Origin: Larsenimonas suaedae
GTDB taxonomy: Bacteria; Pseudomonadota; Gammaproteobacteria; Pseudomonadales; Halomonadaceae
Direction of reading: 5' to 3'
NCBI RefSeq assembly: GCF_023712105.1
Contig: NZ_JAMLJI010000001.1
Location: 62,001 to 126,000, forward strand
DNA: 64,000 nucleotides
The notes below the pieces were generated by a model, which saw only the letters and a list, made by a program, of their open reading frames with translations, was not told the DNA's origin and ran no database searches. Shown here one piece after another: positions 45,896-56,958 of the stretch. The first letter of the stretch is position 1, and every line of letters starts with the position of its first letter. The translations under genes and the position numbers were made by a program.

Positions 45896-46486
45896 ATGAC
45901 AACGATGCCACTCTGGCTGGCTTCAGGGTCGCCACGCCGCAAGGCGTTGCTTGCCGATATTGGCGTGCAATGTGAGGGGGAGGGCGTCGATATCGACGAA
46001 ACTCCGCTCGAGGCCGAAGGCGGCTGCGCCTACGTGAGCCGACTGGCCGCTCAAAAGGCGTCAGTGGCCCACGAGCGCCACTCCGACCGAATCATTCTGG
46101 GGTCGGACACCGCGATCACACTGGATGGCGAGATCCTTGGCAAGCCTTGCGACCGTGCCGACGGGCTTGCCATGCTCAAGCGTCTGTCCGGTCGTCGCCA
46201 TACGGTGATGACTGGGGTGGCTGTCATTGGGCCCGCAGGGCTTTTATGCGACGTGGTCAGTACCGAGGTCTTTTTCCGCCGCCTGACCGACGAGGAGTGC
46301 CAAGCTTACTGGGACACCGGCGAGCCGGTCGACAAGGCCGGAGGCTATGCGATTCAGGGGCTTGGCGCCGTGTTTGTCTCGCGCATCGAAGGCAGCTATT
46401 CCTCGGTGGTCGGGCTGCCGCTTTGTGAGACGGCAGCGCTTCTGGCCCAGCAGGGCGTGCCTGTCTGGCAGGGCGTCGATGAGTGA
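45896..46486 (+). CDS. maf: Maf-family nucleotide pyrophosphatase (YhdE type)
   Basis: This 196-aa Maf/HAM1 fold protein hydrolyses non-canonical or excess nucleoside triphosphates, most likely dTTP and UTP by its place between mreD and rng (YhdE). It has LASGSPRRKALLADIG at residues 8-23 and GSDTAITLDGEILGKP near 68. The start ATG at 45896 gives the conserved N-terminus; earlier in-frame residues lie within mreD. Its last bases overlap an in-frame ATG of rng. Confidence 0.93.
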   Translation: MTTMPLWLASGSPRRKALLADIGVQCEGEGVDIDETPLEAEGGCAYVSRLAAQKASVAHERHSDRIILGSDTAITLDGEILGKPCDRADGLAMLKRLSGRRHTVMTGVAVIGPAGLLCDVVSTEVFFRRLTDEECQAYWDTGEPVDKAGGYAIQGLGAVFVSRIEGSYSSVVGLPLCETAALLAQQGVPVWQGVDE

Positions 46487-46502
46487 GCCAACGGAGCCTG
46501 GT

Positions 46503-47972
46503 ATGAGCGGTGAAGTCCTGATCAACCTGACCCCGATGGAAACGCGGGTTGCCGTGGTTGAAAACGGCGTGCTCCAGGAAGCGTTCGTCGAACGCAGTCG
46601 CCGCCTCGGGATCGTGGGCAATATCTACAAGGGCACCGTGGTGCGGGTGCTTCCAGGCATGCAGGCGGCGTTCATCGACATCGGTCTTGAACGTGCGGCG
46701 TTCATTCACGCCCATGATGTCATGCCGCCCAATACGCCAAGCGACAAGCAGCAATCAATCAGCCAACTGCTCCACGAGGGGCAGCCGCTGGTTGTTCAGG
46801 TCAACAAGGACCCGATCGGCACCAAGGGCGCACGGCTGACCACTCACCTCTCGATTCCATCGCGGTACCTGGTCTACATGCCGGATTCGCATCACGTTGG
46901 CGTTTCTCAGCGCATCGAGGATACCGAGGAGCGGGACCGGCTGAAGGCGATCGTCGATCAGGTTCACCGTGAAGACGACGCGTCCGCGTACGGCGGGTTC
47001 ATTATTCGAACCGCCGCCGAGGGAGCCAGTGCCGATGAGCTTCGAAACGACATCCTCTTTTTGAAACGCCTTTGGGCAAAGCTCGATGAGCGTCGTCACC
47101 GGGACTCAAAAGACGGCGGCGGCGTGATCTATGGCGATCTGCCGCTGTTCATGCGCACCCTTCGTGACGTGATGCGCGATGACATCGAGCGTGTTCGCAT
47201 CGACTCCCGTGAAAACCATGTGCGCCTCATGGAATTCGCCGAGGAGTTCATGCCGGATCTGGTTCAAAAGATCGAGTATTACCCCGGTGAACGGCCGATC
47301 TTCGATCTGTTTTCGGTCGAGGACGAGCTGCAAAAGGCGCTTGAGCGCAAGGTTCAGCTCAAGTCCGGCGGCTATCTGATCATCGATCAAACCGAGGCCA
47401 TGACCACGGTCGACGTCAATACCGGTGCGTTTGTCGGCCACCGCAACCTCGAAGAAACCCTGTTCAAGACCAATCTCGAAGCAGCGACGGCCATTGCCCG
47501 ACAGCTGCGCCTTCGAAATCTTGGTGGCATCATCATCATCGATTTCATCGACATGGAAGACGTCGAGCATCGGCGTCAGGTGCAGCGGGTGCTTGAAAAG
47601 GCCCTTGAGCGTGACCGGGCCAAGACCAAGCTCACGGGCGTGACCGAACTCGGACTTATACAGCTCACGCGAAAACGCACGCGCGAAAGCCTCGAGCAGG
47701 TGCTGTGCGAACCCTGCCCGATCTGTCAGGGCAGAGGCTCGCTCAAGACGCCGGAAACCGTGTGCTATGAAATCTTTCGTGAAATTCTTCGCGAAGAACG
47801 CGCCTATGGGCCGGACACCTACATGGTGCTGGCCTCTCAGGGCGTGGTGGATCGCCTGCTTGACGAAGAATCCACCGCCGTCGCGGATCTTGAAGCGTTT
47901 ATCAATAAACCCATTCGGTTTCAGGTCGAGCATCATTACAGCCAGGAGCAGTACGACATCGTGCTGATGTAG
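46503..47972 (+). CDS. rng: Ribonuclease G
   Basis: RNase G (489 aa, the same length as E. coli) trims 16S rRNA 5' ends and degrades some mRNAs. It shows an S1 domain (about 39-120, GNIYKGTVVRVLPGMQAAF), catalytic-site motifs DQTEAMTTVDVNTG (near 302) and IIDFIDM, and the Zn-link CEPCPICQGRG near 405. ATG at 46503 aligns with the E. coli start (MSGEVLINLTP against MTAELLVNVTP) and has GGAG seven bases upstream; an ATG at 46479 is an alternative. yhdP begins after three bases. Confidence 0.96.
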   Translation: MSGEVLINLTPMETRVAVVENGVLQEAFVERSRRLGIVGNIYKGTVVRVLPGMQAAFIDIGLERAAFIHAHDVMPPNTPSDKQQSISQLLHEGQPLVVQVNKDPIGTKGARLTTHLSIPSRYLVYMPDSHHVGVSQRIEDTEERDRLKAIVDQVHREDDASAYGGFIIRTAAEGASADELRNDILFLKRLWAKLDERRHRDSKDGGGVIYGDLPLFMRTLRDVMRDDIERVRIDSRENHVRLMEFAEEFMPDLVQKIEYYPGERPIFDLFSVEDELQKALERKVQLKSGGYLIIDQTEAMTTVDVNTGAFVGHRNLEETLFKTNLEAATAIARQLRLRNLGGIIIIDFIDMEDVEHRRQVQRVLEKALERDRAKTKLTGVTELGLIQLTRKRTRESLEQVLCEPCPICQGRGSLKTPETVCYEIFREILREERAYGPDTYMVLASQGVVDRLLDEESTAVADLEAFINKPIRFQVEHHYSQEQYDIVLM

Positions 47973-47975
47973 TTT

Positions 47976-50900
47976 ATGGGAGCGATTCAGACCCTGGTTC
48001 GGATTCTCGGCGGGTTGACGGCGGCGGTGCTGGTGATCTGTGCGATCGGTATCTCCGCGCTTCGCCTCGGTGTCCTGGGCCTGCCGGTGATTCAGCCGAT
48101 GGTGCTCAAGACCCTTGGCGTACCCGACGACACCTATCTAAGCGCGAAGGACATCTCCTTTCGGTTCGTGGGCTTTGACCCTCGGCTGGTGTTCGATGAC
48201 CTGACGCTTGCACAGCCTGCCACCAAGACGCATCCGGCCCGCCCGCTGTTGACGATCGACAGCTTCACCGCGCGCATCGATTCGATGGCTTCCTTGCAGG
48301 AAGGCGCGCCGGTACTCGGGCGGCTCGATATCGCCTCACCCTCGGTGCATTTCTACCAGGACAGCCAGGGCCGTTGGCCCTGGCAGCGCTCCAGCGCGAC
48401 ATCCTCGACCAGCGGGTTTTCGATCGAGCGTCTCAATGCCTGGGCCACGCTCTTGTCCCGTCAGCGCTTCAATATCGATAACGCCCATGTGCATTTTCAT
48501 GCCCCGACCGCAACCACGGAGCTGACGCTGCCGACCGTGGCGCTGCATCGCGCCGGTAATGACTATCAGCTCGAAGCGCTTGGTCATGTGGGCGATGCGA
48601 CGAGTGACGGCGTACGGCTGGTGGCCCGCCTGCCGGACACCGGACGTCAGCTCGACGGCAAGCTTCAACTGACGGTTCAGGCCGAGCAGGCCCTCCCGTT
48701 ATTGAATACCCTCTTTCCCGCAAGCCCGGTCACGCCGACCGACGGCCGGGGCAACATGACGCTTTGGGCGCAGTGGGCCAAGGGCGAGCTGGTCGGCGTT
48801 CAGGGCGTACTCGATGTGCCGCGGCTCTCACTCGATAACGATCAGGGTGTGTTCGATGTGAATGCCCTTGAAGCCAAGTGGGCCTTCACGCGCGAGGCGA
48901 GCCACTGGCAGGGAGCGCTGTTCGATCTTTCCGGCCACCTGGCCGGCAAGGAGGCGGCTGTGCTGCCGTCGCGGGTCGCGCTGAGCGCCTCCGAGGGCTT
49001 CGACGATCTCACGCTCCGGCTGCCCGGGTTTGCGCTGGATGGCCTGAACACGCTCTGGCCGATTCTGCCGGAAGGAACGTTGCGTCAGGCACTGACCACC
49101 ATGGCGCCGCGGGGGCAGGTCACCGGACTCGAGCTTCATTACGACAAGACCTGGCACATCAAGGCCGGTGCACGCGATGTGCACCTGGACCCCTGGCAGG
49201 GCGGGCCGGGTGGCGGTCCGCTCGATCTGTGGGTGGCGGGGCGTCTGGACGCCGGGACCGTCGAGTTTGCGATGGACAAGGGGCGAATGATGCTCCCGAG
49301 CGTGTTCGAGCAGGCGATGACGCTCAATGAGGTGCGCGGGGCGATCGACTGGACGAACGCCGATCATCGCTGGCGCTTTCAAAGCACGCGCTTCAAGGCG
49401 CGTCGACAGGGCGCGGACGTGACCGGCACGCTCACGGCAACCGTTCCGGAGCGCGGGCCGCAAACGCTTGCGCTGTCGCTCGATGCCCGAGACATCGTGG
49501 CCAAAACGCCAGCACAGTGGCTGCCGCTCAACGCGCTGGACCCAGGCGTTTCGACCTGGTTCAGGGAGAATCTCAAGTACGGTGAGATCCCACGGGCCGC
49601 GCTCTCGATGGCGCTGACGTTTAACGACGATAAAAAGGACCGTGATCAGATCCATCTGGATATGGACATCAGGAATGCGCGGTTTGCCTACGTAAAGGGC
49701 TGGCCGGCGTTGACCGAGGTGGATGGCCACGTCGTGCTCGACAACGATCAGTTCGACGCAACGATTGCACACGCCAATCAAAATGGGCTTGAAACGACGA
49801 GCGGTGAGGCTCACTACCGTGACAACGTGTTGACGGCCAGCGCTCGTGTTTCCGGCAACGCCTCGAACGCGCTTTCGTTTTTGCAGCAGGCGCCGCTCGA
49901 GGCGTCACTGTCCCAGAGCCTTGCGCAGTGGCGCACCTCCGGCCCCATTCAGGGCGACATCACGGTACGCGTGCCGATGAGCGAGGAGGGCACCGCCGAC
50001 ATTCAGGTCAAGGGCGCCATCGCACGGGGGCGGTCTCTGTTTCTGCCCGCGGACATCACCACCACCGACATCGCCGGGTCGTTCAAGTATCACCACCATG
50101 ATGACGTTGACGAACTGCTCGGCACATTCACGGGGCAGGTGTTCGAGGATCAGGTCAAGGTAAAGGTGGACCTGGCTCATAATCTGGTCACGTTTGACGG
50201 GCGCGCTCATGCCAATGGGGTGGCAGGCTGGCTCGGCCTCGATGGATTGACCAAGAGCATCGATGGTGCTTTCAACTACCGCGCCGCGTTGCACCTGAAA
50301 GACAGTGGCCCGGTGCTGACATTGAGCTCGCCGATGACCGGGCTTGTCGTCGACCTGCCGCCGCCCTTTGCCAAGCTGGTCGACCGCCCGGCGCCGCTTG
50401 ATATGCAGATGGATTTTGGTAACGGCAGTGGCGAACTGACGTTCGAGGACCGTGTGCATGCGCGCTGGCGTCACAGCGATGCCCAGGGCCAGGTGTGGCT
50501 CGAGCATTGGCCGAGTGACCCGGAGTGGCCATCGTCGGATCACTGGTACGTGAACTGGGACGCCGATGCGCTGTCGCCGGGTGCCTGGGTGGAACCGCTG
50601 TCCCAGATTTCACTGACACCCCGCGCCGCAGCGTCTTCCGAGGCCGGCGATGATGCATTCGGCAGCAGCGTGCGCCCGTTCAACGAGCTTCTGGGCGCTG
50701 TGCGCCTCAACGCCGGGTGCCTTGAAATCAAGGGTGAGTGCCGGGGGCCTCTGGCCCTGATGGCGGTGCCGGATGGGGCGACCTGGGTCACCAAGCTGCG
50801 CTCCGAGCTTGCCACCGGGACCGTGCGCTGGTCGCCAAGTGGCTATCCAACGCCGGTGGATGCCCGACTTGATGTGCTGAACGTGGACCGAGTGCTCGAC

Positions 50901-51842
50901 ATTGGCACCGACGCCGCCGACAACGACTTTGCACCGCATTTGCCGCAGCGTGTGTACTCGCTTTTGGACCCCGATGGCAGCGCGGATACCGGTTCGACTA
51001 CCGAGGCGCTGCCGTACTCCAAGGCGATGGCAGGCGTTCCGGCCGGCCAGCTTTTTGTCGATACCCTGATCTACAACGGTCACAAGGCCGGACCGTTGAC
51101 CACTCGGTGGCAAAGTGACGCCTCGGAGTTGCGGCTTGACCCGCTCGAGGTGGTTCTGCCGGGCTCGACATTCAATGGCGCGCTGACCTGGGCCGATGTC
51201 GGTGAACGCAGCCTTACGCGAATGGAGGGGCGCATTACCAGCAAGGATCTTGCCGATACGGTGACCCTTTTTACTGAAAAGCCGGCGCTTCATACCGATT
51301 CAGCCACGTTCAACGCGCGCGTGGCGTGGCCTGGCGCGCCCTGGCAGGTCGAGCTCGGCCAGATGGGGGGGCACCTGCGTCTGGATACCGGGCCTGGCCG
51401 CTTGACGGCGGTCAACTCGACGTTTGCGAAGGTGCTGGGTGCCGTCAATCTCGACAATTTGATGCGCCGTCTGGCGCTCAATTTCTCGGATCTGACGCAA
51501 AAGGGGGTGGCCTTCAAGCGCATTCATGGTGCCGCCAGTCTCTTGAACGGCCGGCTTGTGACCGATTCCCCGGTGGTTATAGATGGTACAGCGACGTCGT
51601 TTACCGTCGATGGCCAACTCAGCTTTATTCAGCAGACCATCGATGCCCGGCTTGGCGTCACTGTGCCGGTCACGCAGAACCTGCCGCTGGCGGCGTTTGC
51701 CATCGGCGCGCCTCAGGTTGGTGGCGTGCTATGGTTATTTCATGAACTCTTCGAGGGATGGCTCAATGACGTCTCTCAAATTCATTACCGTGTGCGCGGG
51801 CCGTTCGGTGCGCCGCACCTTAGTTTGGAAAGTGCCGAATGA
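47976..51842 (+). CDS. yhdP: AsmA-like phospholipid transport protein YhdP
   Basis: YhdP (1288 aa; E. coli 1266) is an AsmA-family protein with one N-terminal transmembrane segment (residues about 13-35) and a long periplasmic beta groove that helps move phospholipids to the outer membrane. DUF3971-type sequence runs through the middle and the C-terminus ends in an AsmA-like region ([19 protein letters not shown], in short). It is translated right after rng and its stop overlaps tldD by ATGA. Its partner role beside TamB and YdbH is known only from E. coli. Confidence 0.93.
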   Translation: MGAIQTLVRILGGLTAAVLVICAIGISALRLGVLGLPVIQPMVLKTLGVPDDTYLSAKDISFRFVGFDPRLVFDDLTLAQPATKTHPARPLLTIDSFTARIDSMASLQEGAPVLGRLDIASPSVHFYQDSQGRWPWQRSSATSSTSGFSIERLNAWATLLSRQRFNIDNAHVHFHAPTATTELTLPTVALHRAGNDYQLEALGHVGDATSDGVRLVARLPDTGRQLDGKLQLTVQAEQALPLLNTLFPASPVTPTDGRGNMTLWAQWAKGELVGVQGVLDVPRLSLDNDQGVFDVNALEAKWAFTREASHWQGALFDLSGHLAGKEAAVLPSRVALSASEGFDDLTLRLPGFALDGLNTLWPILPEGTLRQALTTMAPRGQVTGLELHYDKTWHIKAGARDVHLDPWQGGPGGGPLDLWVAGRLDAGTVEFAMDKGRMMLPSVFEQAMTLNEVRGAIDWTNADHRWRFQSTRFKARRQGADVTGTLTATVPERGPQTLALSLDARDIVAKTPAQWLPLNALDPGVSTWFRENLKYGEIPRAALSMALTFNDDKKDRDQIHLDMDIRNARFAYVKGWPALTEVDGHVVLDNDQFDATIAHANQNGLETTSGEAHYRDNVLTASARVSGNASNALSFLQQAPLEASLSQSLAQWRTSGPIQGDITVRVPMSEEGTADIQVKGAIARGRSLFLPADITTTDIAGSFKYHHHDDVDELLGTFTGQVFEDQVKVKVDLAHNLVTFDGRAHANGVAGWLGLDGLTKSIDGAFNYRAALHLKDSGPVLTLSSPMTGLVVDLPPPFAKLVDRPAPLDMQMDFGNGSGELTFEDRVHARWRHSDAQGQVWLEHWPSDPEWPSSDHWYVNWDADALSPGAWVEPLSQISLTPRAAASSEAGDDAFGSSVRPFNELLGAVRLNAGCLEIKGECRGPLALMAVPDGATWVTKLRSELATGTVRWSPSGYPTPVDARLDVLNVDRVLDIGTDAADNDFAPHLPQRVYSLLDPDGSADTGSTTEALPYSKAMAGVPAGQLFVDTLIYNGHKAGPLTTRWQSDASELRLDPLEVVLPGSTFNGALTWADVGERSLTRMEGRITSKDLADTVTLFTEKPALHTDSATFNARVAWPGAPWQVELGQMGGHLRLDTGPGRLTAVNSTFAKVLGAVNLDNLMRRLALNFSDLTQKGVAFKRIHGAASLLNGRLVTDSPVVIDGTATSFTVDGQLSFIQQTIDARLGVTVPVTQNLPLAAFAIGAPQVGGVLWLFHELFEGWLNDVSQIHYRVRGPFGAPHLSLESAE

Positions 51843-53293
51843 ATGCGATGACGCAGGATTCACTCAGCCAGGCCACCGATATCTTGCTGACGCCCTATGG
51901 CCTGTCGCGTGAGACGCTTGACGAGGGGCTCGGCCATGCGATGGGCGCTGGCGTCGATTTCGCCGACGTCTTTCTGCAGCGCAGCTGGCGAGAGTCATGG
52001 ACGCTCGAGGACGGCGAGGTCAAGGAAGCCGGTTTCAACATCGACGGCGGCATGGGGATTCGTGCCCAAAGTGGTGAAAAGACCGGTTTTGCCTACTCCG
52101 ACCAGATCAGTAAAGACGCCTTCATGGACACCGGGCGTACGGCCAGCCGAATCTCACGCAGCGGTCAGTCAGCGCAGCTGGCGACTTCTCGACCGGTACA
52201 GGCCACCGCCTTTTATGGCCCGGCCAACCCACTTGAGGGGATGGGCCCCGATGAGAAAGTGGCCATGCTTCAGCGCGCCGATAAGATCGCACGGGCCTGC
52301 GATCCTGCCGTCAAGCAGGTGACAGTATCGCTTTCGGCGGTGTATGACGTGGTCATGGTGCGGGCAAGCGATGGCACACTCGCCGCCGATCTTCGTCCGT
52401 TGGTGCGCTTCAATGTATCTGTGATTGCCAGCCGAGGCGGCCGGCGCGAACGTGGCAGTGCCGGCGGCGGTGGCCGCTTCAGCCTGTCGGAATTCGTACG
52501 CGACGACGTGGCCGAGCGCTACGCCCGTGACGCGGTGCGGCAGGTGCTGGTCAATCTTGATGCAGAAGACGCGCCCGCCGGGCAGCTTCCAGTTGTGCTG
52601 GGGCCCGGGTGGCCGGGCGTGCTGCTGCATGAGGCGGTAGGGCATGGCCTTGAGGGTGATTTCAATCGCAAGGGCAGCTCCGCCTTTTCGGGCAAGATCG
52701 GCGAGCGGGTGGCGGCGCCTGGCGTGACCGTGGTGGATGACGCCACGCTTTCCAATCTCAGAGGGTCGCTGTCTGTCGATGATGAGGGGACGCCCGGCGC
52801 GTACACGCCCTTGATCGAGGATGGCATCCTAACCGGCTACATGCAGGACAAGCTCAACGCGCGCCTGATGGGGATGGCCCCGACCGGTAACGGGCGGCGC
52901 GAATCCTACGCGCACCTGCCGATGCCCCGGATGACCAACACCTACATGCTTGACGGTGGTCATGCGCCGGACGAGATCATCGAAAGCGTCAAGCATGGGG
53001 TTTACGCCGTAAGCTTCAGCGGTGGTCAGGTCGACATCACGTCCGGCAAGTTCGTGTTTGCGGCAAGTGAGGCGTACATGATCGAAGACGGGCGTGTGAG
53101 CTACCCGATCAAGGGCGCGACCCTGATCGGCAACGGTCCCGAGAGCATGCAGCGTATCTCGATGATCGGCAACGACATGGCGCTCGACAAGGGCATCGGC
53201 GTGTGTGGCAAGGAAGGTCAATCGGTGCCGGTTGGCGTCGGCCAGCCCACGCTGAAGCTCGATGAGATCACCGTGGGTGGCACGAAGTCTTAA
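51839..53293 (+). CDS. tldD: Metalloprotease subunit TldD
   Basis: TldD (484 aa) is the zinc-bearing subunit of the TldD/E protease that trims unfolded or modified peptides such as microcin B17 precursor and CcdA. The zinc motif HEAVGH (HEXXXH form, near residue 263) lies in a conserved stretch [18 protein letters not shown]. Its partner subunit, pmbA (tldE), follows after yjgA on the other strand. The stop is only five bases from the converging yjgA stop, with no terminator. Confidence 0.97.
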   Translation: MNAMTQDSLSQATDILLTPYGLSRETLDEGLGHAMGAGVDFADVFLQRSWRESWTLEDGEVKEAGFNIDGGMGIRAQSGEKTGFAYSDQISKDAFMDTGRTASRISRSGQSAQLATSRPVQATAFYGPANPLEGMGPDEKVAMLQRADKIARACDPAVKQVTVSLSAVYDVVMVRASDGTLAADLRPLVRFNVSVIASRGGRRERGSAGGGGRFSLSEFVRDDVAERYARDAVRQVLVNLDAEDAPAGQLPVVLGPGWPGVLLHEAVGHGLEGDFNRKGSSAFSGKIGERVAAPGVTVVDDATLSNLRGSLSVDDEGTPGAYTPLIEDGILTGYMQDKLNARLMGMAPTGNGRRESYAHLPMPRMTNTYMLDGGHAPDEIIESVKHGVYAVSFSGGQVDITSGKFVFAASEAYMIEDGRVSYPIKGATLIGNGPESMQRISMIGNDMALDKGIGVCGKEGQSVPVGVGQPTLKLDEITVGGTKS

Positions 53294-53298
53294 CCGGT

Positions 53299-53796
53299 TC
53301 AGGCGTCGCGAAGCAGTGCAAACAGCTTGCGGGCACTGGTGGGTGGCTTGCCGTTGTCCCGCTCGCGTTGTGCGTTGCGTACCAGCTGGCGAAGCTTTTG
53401 CAGGTCAACGTTCGGGTAGTGCTTGACGAATTCAGTCACGGCCGGGGTTCCTTCGGACACCAGGCGGTCACGCCACTGCTCGAGGCGGTGGAACTCGCGG
53501 TCGCTGGCCTGTTTGCGCTGATCGAATTCCTCGAACTTGGCTTCGATCGCGTCAATGTCTTCATGGCGCATGACCTTGCCGATGTATTGCATGTGCCGAC
53601 GGCGCGCCTCGCGCGATGAAATGCGACCCATTTCCTCGATGGCGGCCCACATATCCTCGGACAGCGGCAGTTCGCGCTGCTGAACCGGCCTCAGCGCCAG
53701 GATGCGATCGCCCAGTGCCTGCAGGGCAAGCATGGCGTTCTTGCGTTGGGTCTTGCTTTGAAATTCGTCGTGGTCGGGGGGGAGTTCGCTCGACAT
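53299..53796 (-). CDS. yjgA: Ribosome-associated protein YjgA (DarP, DUF615)
   Basis: This 165-aa protein of the DUF615 family assists late assembly of the 50S subunit. It has FQSKTQRKNAMLALQALGDR near residue 12 and a C-terminal LRQLVRNAQRERDNGKPP. Length fits DarP (183 aa in E. coli, shorter here). It lies between tldD and pmbA on the opposite strand, the typical neighbourhood. The start ATG is 69 bases from pmbA, with divergent promoters expected between. Confidence 0.94.
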   Translation of the reverse strand: MSSELPPDHDEFQSKTQRKNAMLALQALGDRILALRPVQQRELPLSEDMWAAIEEMGRISSREARRRHMQYIGKVMRHEDIDAIEAKFEEFDQRKQASDREFHRLEQWRDRLVSEGTPAVTEFVKHYPNVDLQKLRQLVRNAQRERDNGKPPTSARKLFALLRDA

Positions 53797-53865
53797 GATT
53801 CATCCAGTCAATCAGAGTGCGCGCAGTATACCAGTACAGGCGCGGCAGGTATTAGGAGTTCGTTC

Positions 53866-55203
53866 ATGAGCCAGGTATTTGATATCGACGCACAGGAAGC
53901 GGCGCTTAAGCGTCAGGCCGAGCTGGCCCTCGAACATGCCAGACAGCATGGTGCAACTGCCTGTGAGCTCAGCGCGGCAGTCAGTCAGGGGCTGGAGGTC
54001 GATGTTCGCTTCGGTGAGGTGGAAACCCTGGAGCTTGCCCGTGATCAAGGCTTTGGCATCACGGTCTACGTTGGCCAGCGCAAGGGCAATGCCTCGACCA
54101 GCGATGCAAGCGAGCGCTCCATTCGGGAAACGGTAGAGAAAGCGATCGATATCGCGCGTTTTACCGGAGAAGACACTCATGCAGGGCTTGCCGACATCGA
54201 GCGCATGGCGACCGACTTTCCGGATCTCGAGGTCCATCACCCGTGGGCGCTTGACCCTGACGAGGCCGCCGATCTGGCTGCACGGTGCGAGCGGGCGGGC
54301 CTTGCGGTCGAGGGTATCAGTAACTCCGAAGGCGCACACCTGAGCACCGGCGAGGGGGTGACCCTCTACGCCAACAGCCATGGTTTCATGGGGACTCAGC
54401 GTGGAAGCCGGCACAGTCTGTCGTGTGTTTTGATTGCCAGAGACGATGCCGGCATGCAGCGCGACATGGATTACAGTTCTACGCGCCATCCATTTTTACT
54501 TCGCTCCCCCGAAGACATCGGTCACCGTGCGGCCGAACGCACGCTTGCGCGACTTGGCGCGCTCAAGGCGCCTTCAGGCACCATGCCGGTCGTGTTCGCG
54601 CCGAGCATGGCCAAGGGATTGATCGGGCATTTTCTCAGCGCCATCGCCGGCGGCGCCCTTTATCGGGAATCCTCGTTTCTGTGCGACCGGCTGGGCGAGT
54701 CGCTGTTTCCCGAGTGGTTTTCGCTGGGGGAACGGCCGCGTATCAAGGGCGCGATGTCAAGCGCGGCCTTCGATGGCGAGGGGGTCGCGACGCAGGACAA
54801 TGACTTCGTGAAGCAGGGCCGGCTTTCAAGCTACATGCTTTCAAGTTACAGCGCACGGCGTCTGGGACTTGAATCGACCGGCAATGCCGGCGGTGCCCGT
54901 AATGTGCGCATCGATGCGCCCTTGACCGACTACAACGCGCTGATCGGTGGAATCGAGCATGGGGTTATCGTGACTGAATTGATGGGGCAGGGCATCAACA
55001 CGGTGACCGGTGATTATTCCCGTGGCGCCTCGGGCTTTTTGATTAAAAATGGCGCTATTGCAGGGCCTATCGAAGAGTTTACGGTGGCCGGCAATCTGAG
55101 CGGCATGTTCGCCTCTCTTGCAGGGCTTGGCGATGATCTCGATACCCGCGGCAGTATTCATACGGGAAGCTGGCGGGTCGATGGCATGACTGTCACGGGT
55201 TGA
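53866..55203 (+). CDS. pmbA: Metalloprotease subunit PmbA (TldE)
   Basis: PmbA (445 aa) is the non-catalytic partner of TldD. It lacks the HEXXXH zinc motif, as expected, and has GFGITVYVGQRKGNASTSD near residue 60 and a C-terminal GDYSRGASGFLIKNG. The ATG at 53866 follows TTAGGAG at the right spacing; the ORF extends upstream only through noncoding sequence. A terminator follows the stop by 25 bases. Confidence 0.96.
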   Translation: MSQVFDIDAQEAALKRQAELALEHARQHGATACELSAAVSQGLEVDVRFGEVETLELARDQGFGITVYVGQRKGNASTSDASERSIRETVEKAIDIARFTGEDTHAGLADIERMATDFPDLEVHHPWALDPDEAADLAARCERAGLAVEGISNSEGAHLSTGEGVTLYANSHGFMGTQRGSRHSLSCVLIARDDAGMQRDMDYSSTRHPFLLRSPEDIGHRAAERTLARLGALKAPSGTMPVVFAPSMAKGLIGHFLSAIAGGALYRESSFLCDRLGESLFPEWFSLGERPRIKGAMSSAAFDGEGVATQDNDFVKQGRLSSYMLSSYSARRLGLESTGNAGGARNVRIDAPLTDYNALIGGIEHGVIVTELMGQGINTVTGDYSRGASGFLIKNGAIAGPIEEFTVAGNLSGMFASLAGLGDDLDTRGSIHTGSWRVDGMTVTG

Positions 55204-55228
55204 GTCGCGGTGAAAGAGGGATGTGGGA

Positions 55229-55261
55229 GACCACGCTGCCTATGCAGCGCGGTCTTTTTTT
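55229..55261 (+). terminator. Terminator after pmbA
   Basis: GACC-A-CGCTGC, loop CTAT, GCAGCG-C-GGTC form a 10-bp stem with one A/C mismatch, followed by seven T residues. Confidence 0.9.
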
Positions 55262-55264
55262 GCA

Positions 55265-56623
55265 TTAGCTTAAATAGACCAGACTCGCGAGGCCGAGAAA
55301 CGACAGAAAGCCGACGACATCGGTGACCGTGGTGAGAATGACGCTTCCGGACAGTGCCGGGTCGATCTTGAGTTTTTTGAGCACCACCGGCAGAAGCGTA
55401 CCGACAAGTGACGCCACGACCAGATTGATAATGATGGCAAGCGCAATAATGATGCCAAGCATGCGGTCATCGAACCAGACCAGTGCCAGAAGCCCGACGA
55501 CCACGGCCCACAGCGCGCCGTTAAGTAGCCCGACGACCAGCTCACGGCTGATAAGCCAGCGAATGTTGTTGCCCTTGACATGGCCAAGCGCGATGCCTCG
55601 AATCAAGACGGTCAGGGTTTGAGAGCCGGCAATGCCCCCCATGCTGGCAACGATCGGCATCAGTACGGCAAGTGCGGTGATTTTCTGGATCGTGCCTTCA
55701 AACATGCCGATGACGGACGAGGCGAGAAAGGCCGTCAACAGGTTGATGCCGAGCCACACCGCGCGACGCCGGCTGGTACGAAGCGCCGGAGCGAAGGTGT
55801 CTTCTTCTTCATCGAGACCGGCCATGCTCATGACAGTATGTTCGGCGGTATCACGAATGACATCGACTACGTCATCAATGGTGATGCGGCCAAGAAGTTG
55901 GCCCTGCTCGTTAACGACCGGCGCCGAAATGAGGTCGTGGCGTTCGAACAGCTGGGCCACTTCGTCTTCGGGGGTCATGGCGTCAAGGCGCGTGAACTCG
56001 GTGTCCATGACCTCGCGGACGGTCATGCCGGGGTCTGAGACCAGCAGTTCATTCAAATAGAGCCGGCCGACCAGCACGTCGCTTCGGGTCACGACCCAAA
56101 GTGCATCGGTCGAGTGGGGCAGTTCATCGTGGCGGCGGATGTAGCGCAGCACGACGTCGAGCGTGATGTTGGGCCGAATGGTGATGGAGTCGATGTCCAT
56201 CAAGCCGCCGGCGGTATCCTCTGGATAGGACAGCACAGTCTCGACCCGGTGGCGCTCCTGGGCCTCCATCGAGTCGAGGACCTGCTGAATGCTGTAGGTC
56301 GGCAACCGTTGCAGCAGATCCGCCAGATCGTCGGTGTCCAGATTTTCGGTGGCAGTCAGAAGGTCCTGGGCGCTCATGCGCTCCAGGAATTCCGTCTGTA
56401 ATTCTTCACTCAGATAGAGAAGAATTTCACCCTGGGTTTCGGTGTCGATCTGCTGCCACAGGAATTCGCGCTCACGTGGCGGTGTCGATTCGAGTGCGTG
56501 GGCGACCTCGGCCGGGACCATGGTCTGGTTCAGCAGCCGACGTATCTGATCCACGGCGTCCCGCTCGAGCGCTCCATGCAGTTTGTCCAGATGATCGGCG
56601 TTATCGGCCAGGTCGTGACTCAT
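55265..56623 (-). CDS. mgtE: Magnesium transporter MgtE
   Basis: MgtE (452 aa) is a Mg2+ channel gated by cytoplasmic Mg2+. It has an N-terminal superhelical domain (about 1-130, with DLADLLQRLP), two CBS domains (about 135-255) and five transmembrane segments (about 285-450), including the pore helix motif MPIVASMGGIAGSQT near 335. It converges with pmbA across the terminator and follows ptsO by 65 bases; the two may form one unit with ptsO. Confidence 0.96.
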   Translation of the reverse strand: MSHDLADNADHLDKLHGALERDAVDQIRRLLNQTMVPAEVAHALESTPPREREFLWQQIDTETQGEILLYLSEELQTEFLERMSAQDLLTATENLDTDDLADLLQRLPTYSIQQVLDSMEAQERHRVETVLSYPEDTAGGLMDIDSITIRPNITLDVVLRYIRRHDELPHSTDALWVVTRSDVLVGRLYLNELLVSDPGMTVREVMDTEFTRLDAMTPEDEVAQLFERHDLISAPVVNEQGQLLGRITIDDVVDVIRDTAEHTVMSMAGLDEEEDTFAPALRTSRRRAVWLGINLLTAFLASSVIGMFEGTIQKITALAVLMPIVASMGGIAGSQTLTVLIRGIALGHVKGNNIRWLISRELVVGLLNGALWAVVVGLLALVWFDDRMLGIIIALAIIINLVVASLVGTLLPVVLKKLKIDPALSGSVILTTVTDVVGFLSFLGLASLVYLS

Positions 56624-56688
56624 GGAACTTCCTCGGCGTGAGTGAAAGGGAGGGAAAGGGTTAGGGCGTGTCTATCGGTGCGGCGGTG

Positions 56689-56958
56689 TCAGGTCTCTTC
56701 ATCGAAGCGGGCGTCGAACATGGCTTCGATCGCGGCCAGGGCCAGGGTCTCGTCACTGCCGTCAACTTCGACGACAAGTGGTGTGCCGCACGGTGCCGCC
56801 AACATCAAAAGCGCCATGATGTTGTTGGCGCGCGCGCTGTGATCGTCACGATAGACGGTTACCGTACTCTCGAACGTGGCGCAGCACTGTACGAGTTTGG
56901 TCGCCGCGCGGGCATGCAGACCACGCTTGTTGGTAAGCGTCAGCTCACGGCGAATCAT
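56689..56958 (-). CDS. ptsO: Nitrogen PTS phosphocarrier NPr (HPr family)
   Basis: NPr (89 aa; E. coli 90) passes phosphate from EI-Ntr to EIIA-Ntr. The phosphorylatable histidine is in GLHARAA. I chose the ATG at 56958 because it places this histidine at position 15, the HPr-family number, and gives N-terminus MIRRELTLTNK. An ATG six codons upstream is less likely. The start lies inside the end of rapZ (14-base overlap), so the two are translationally coupled. EI-Ntr (ptsP) is elsewhere. Confidence 0.94.
   Translation of the reverse strand: MIRRELTLTNKRGLHARAATKLVQCCATFESTVTVYRDDHSARANNIMALLMLAAPCGTPLVVEVDGSDETLALAAIEAMFDARFDEET

Noticed and set aside
48828-49814. 328-codon minus-strand frame opposite yhdP
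   Set aside because: Antisense of a long coding gene with no motif or ribosome site.
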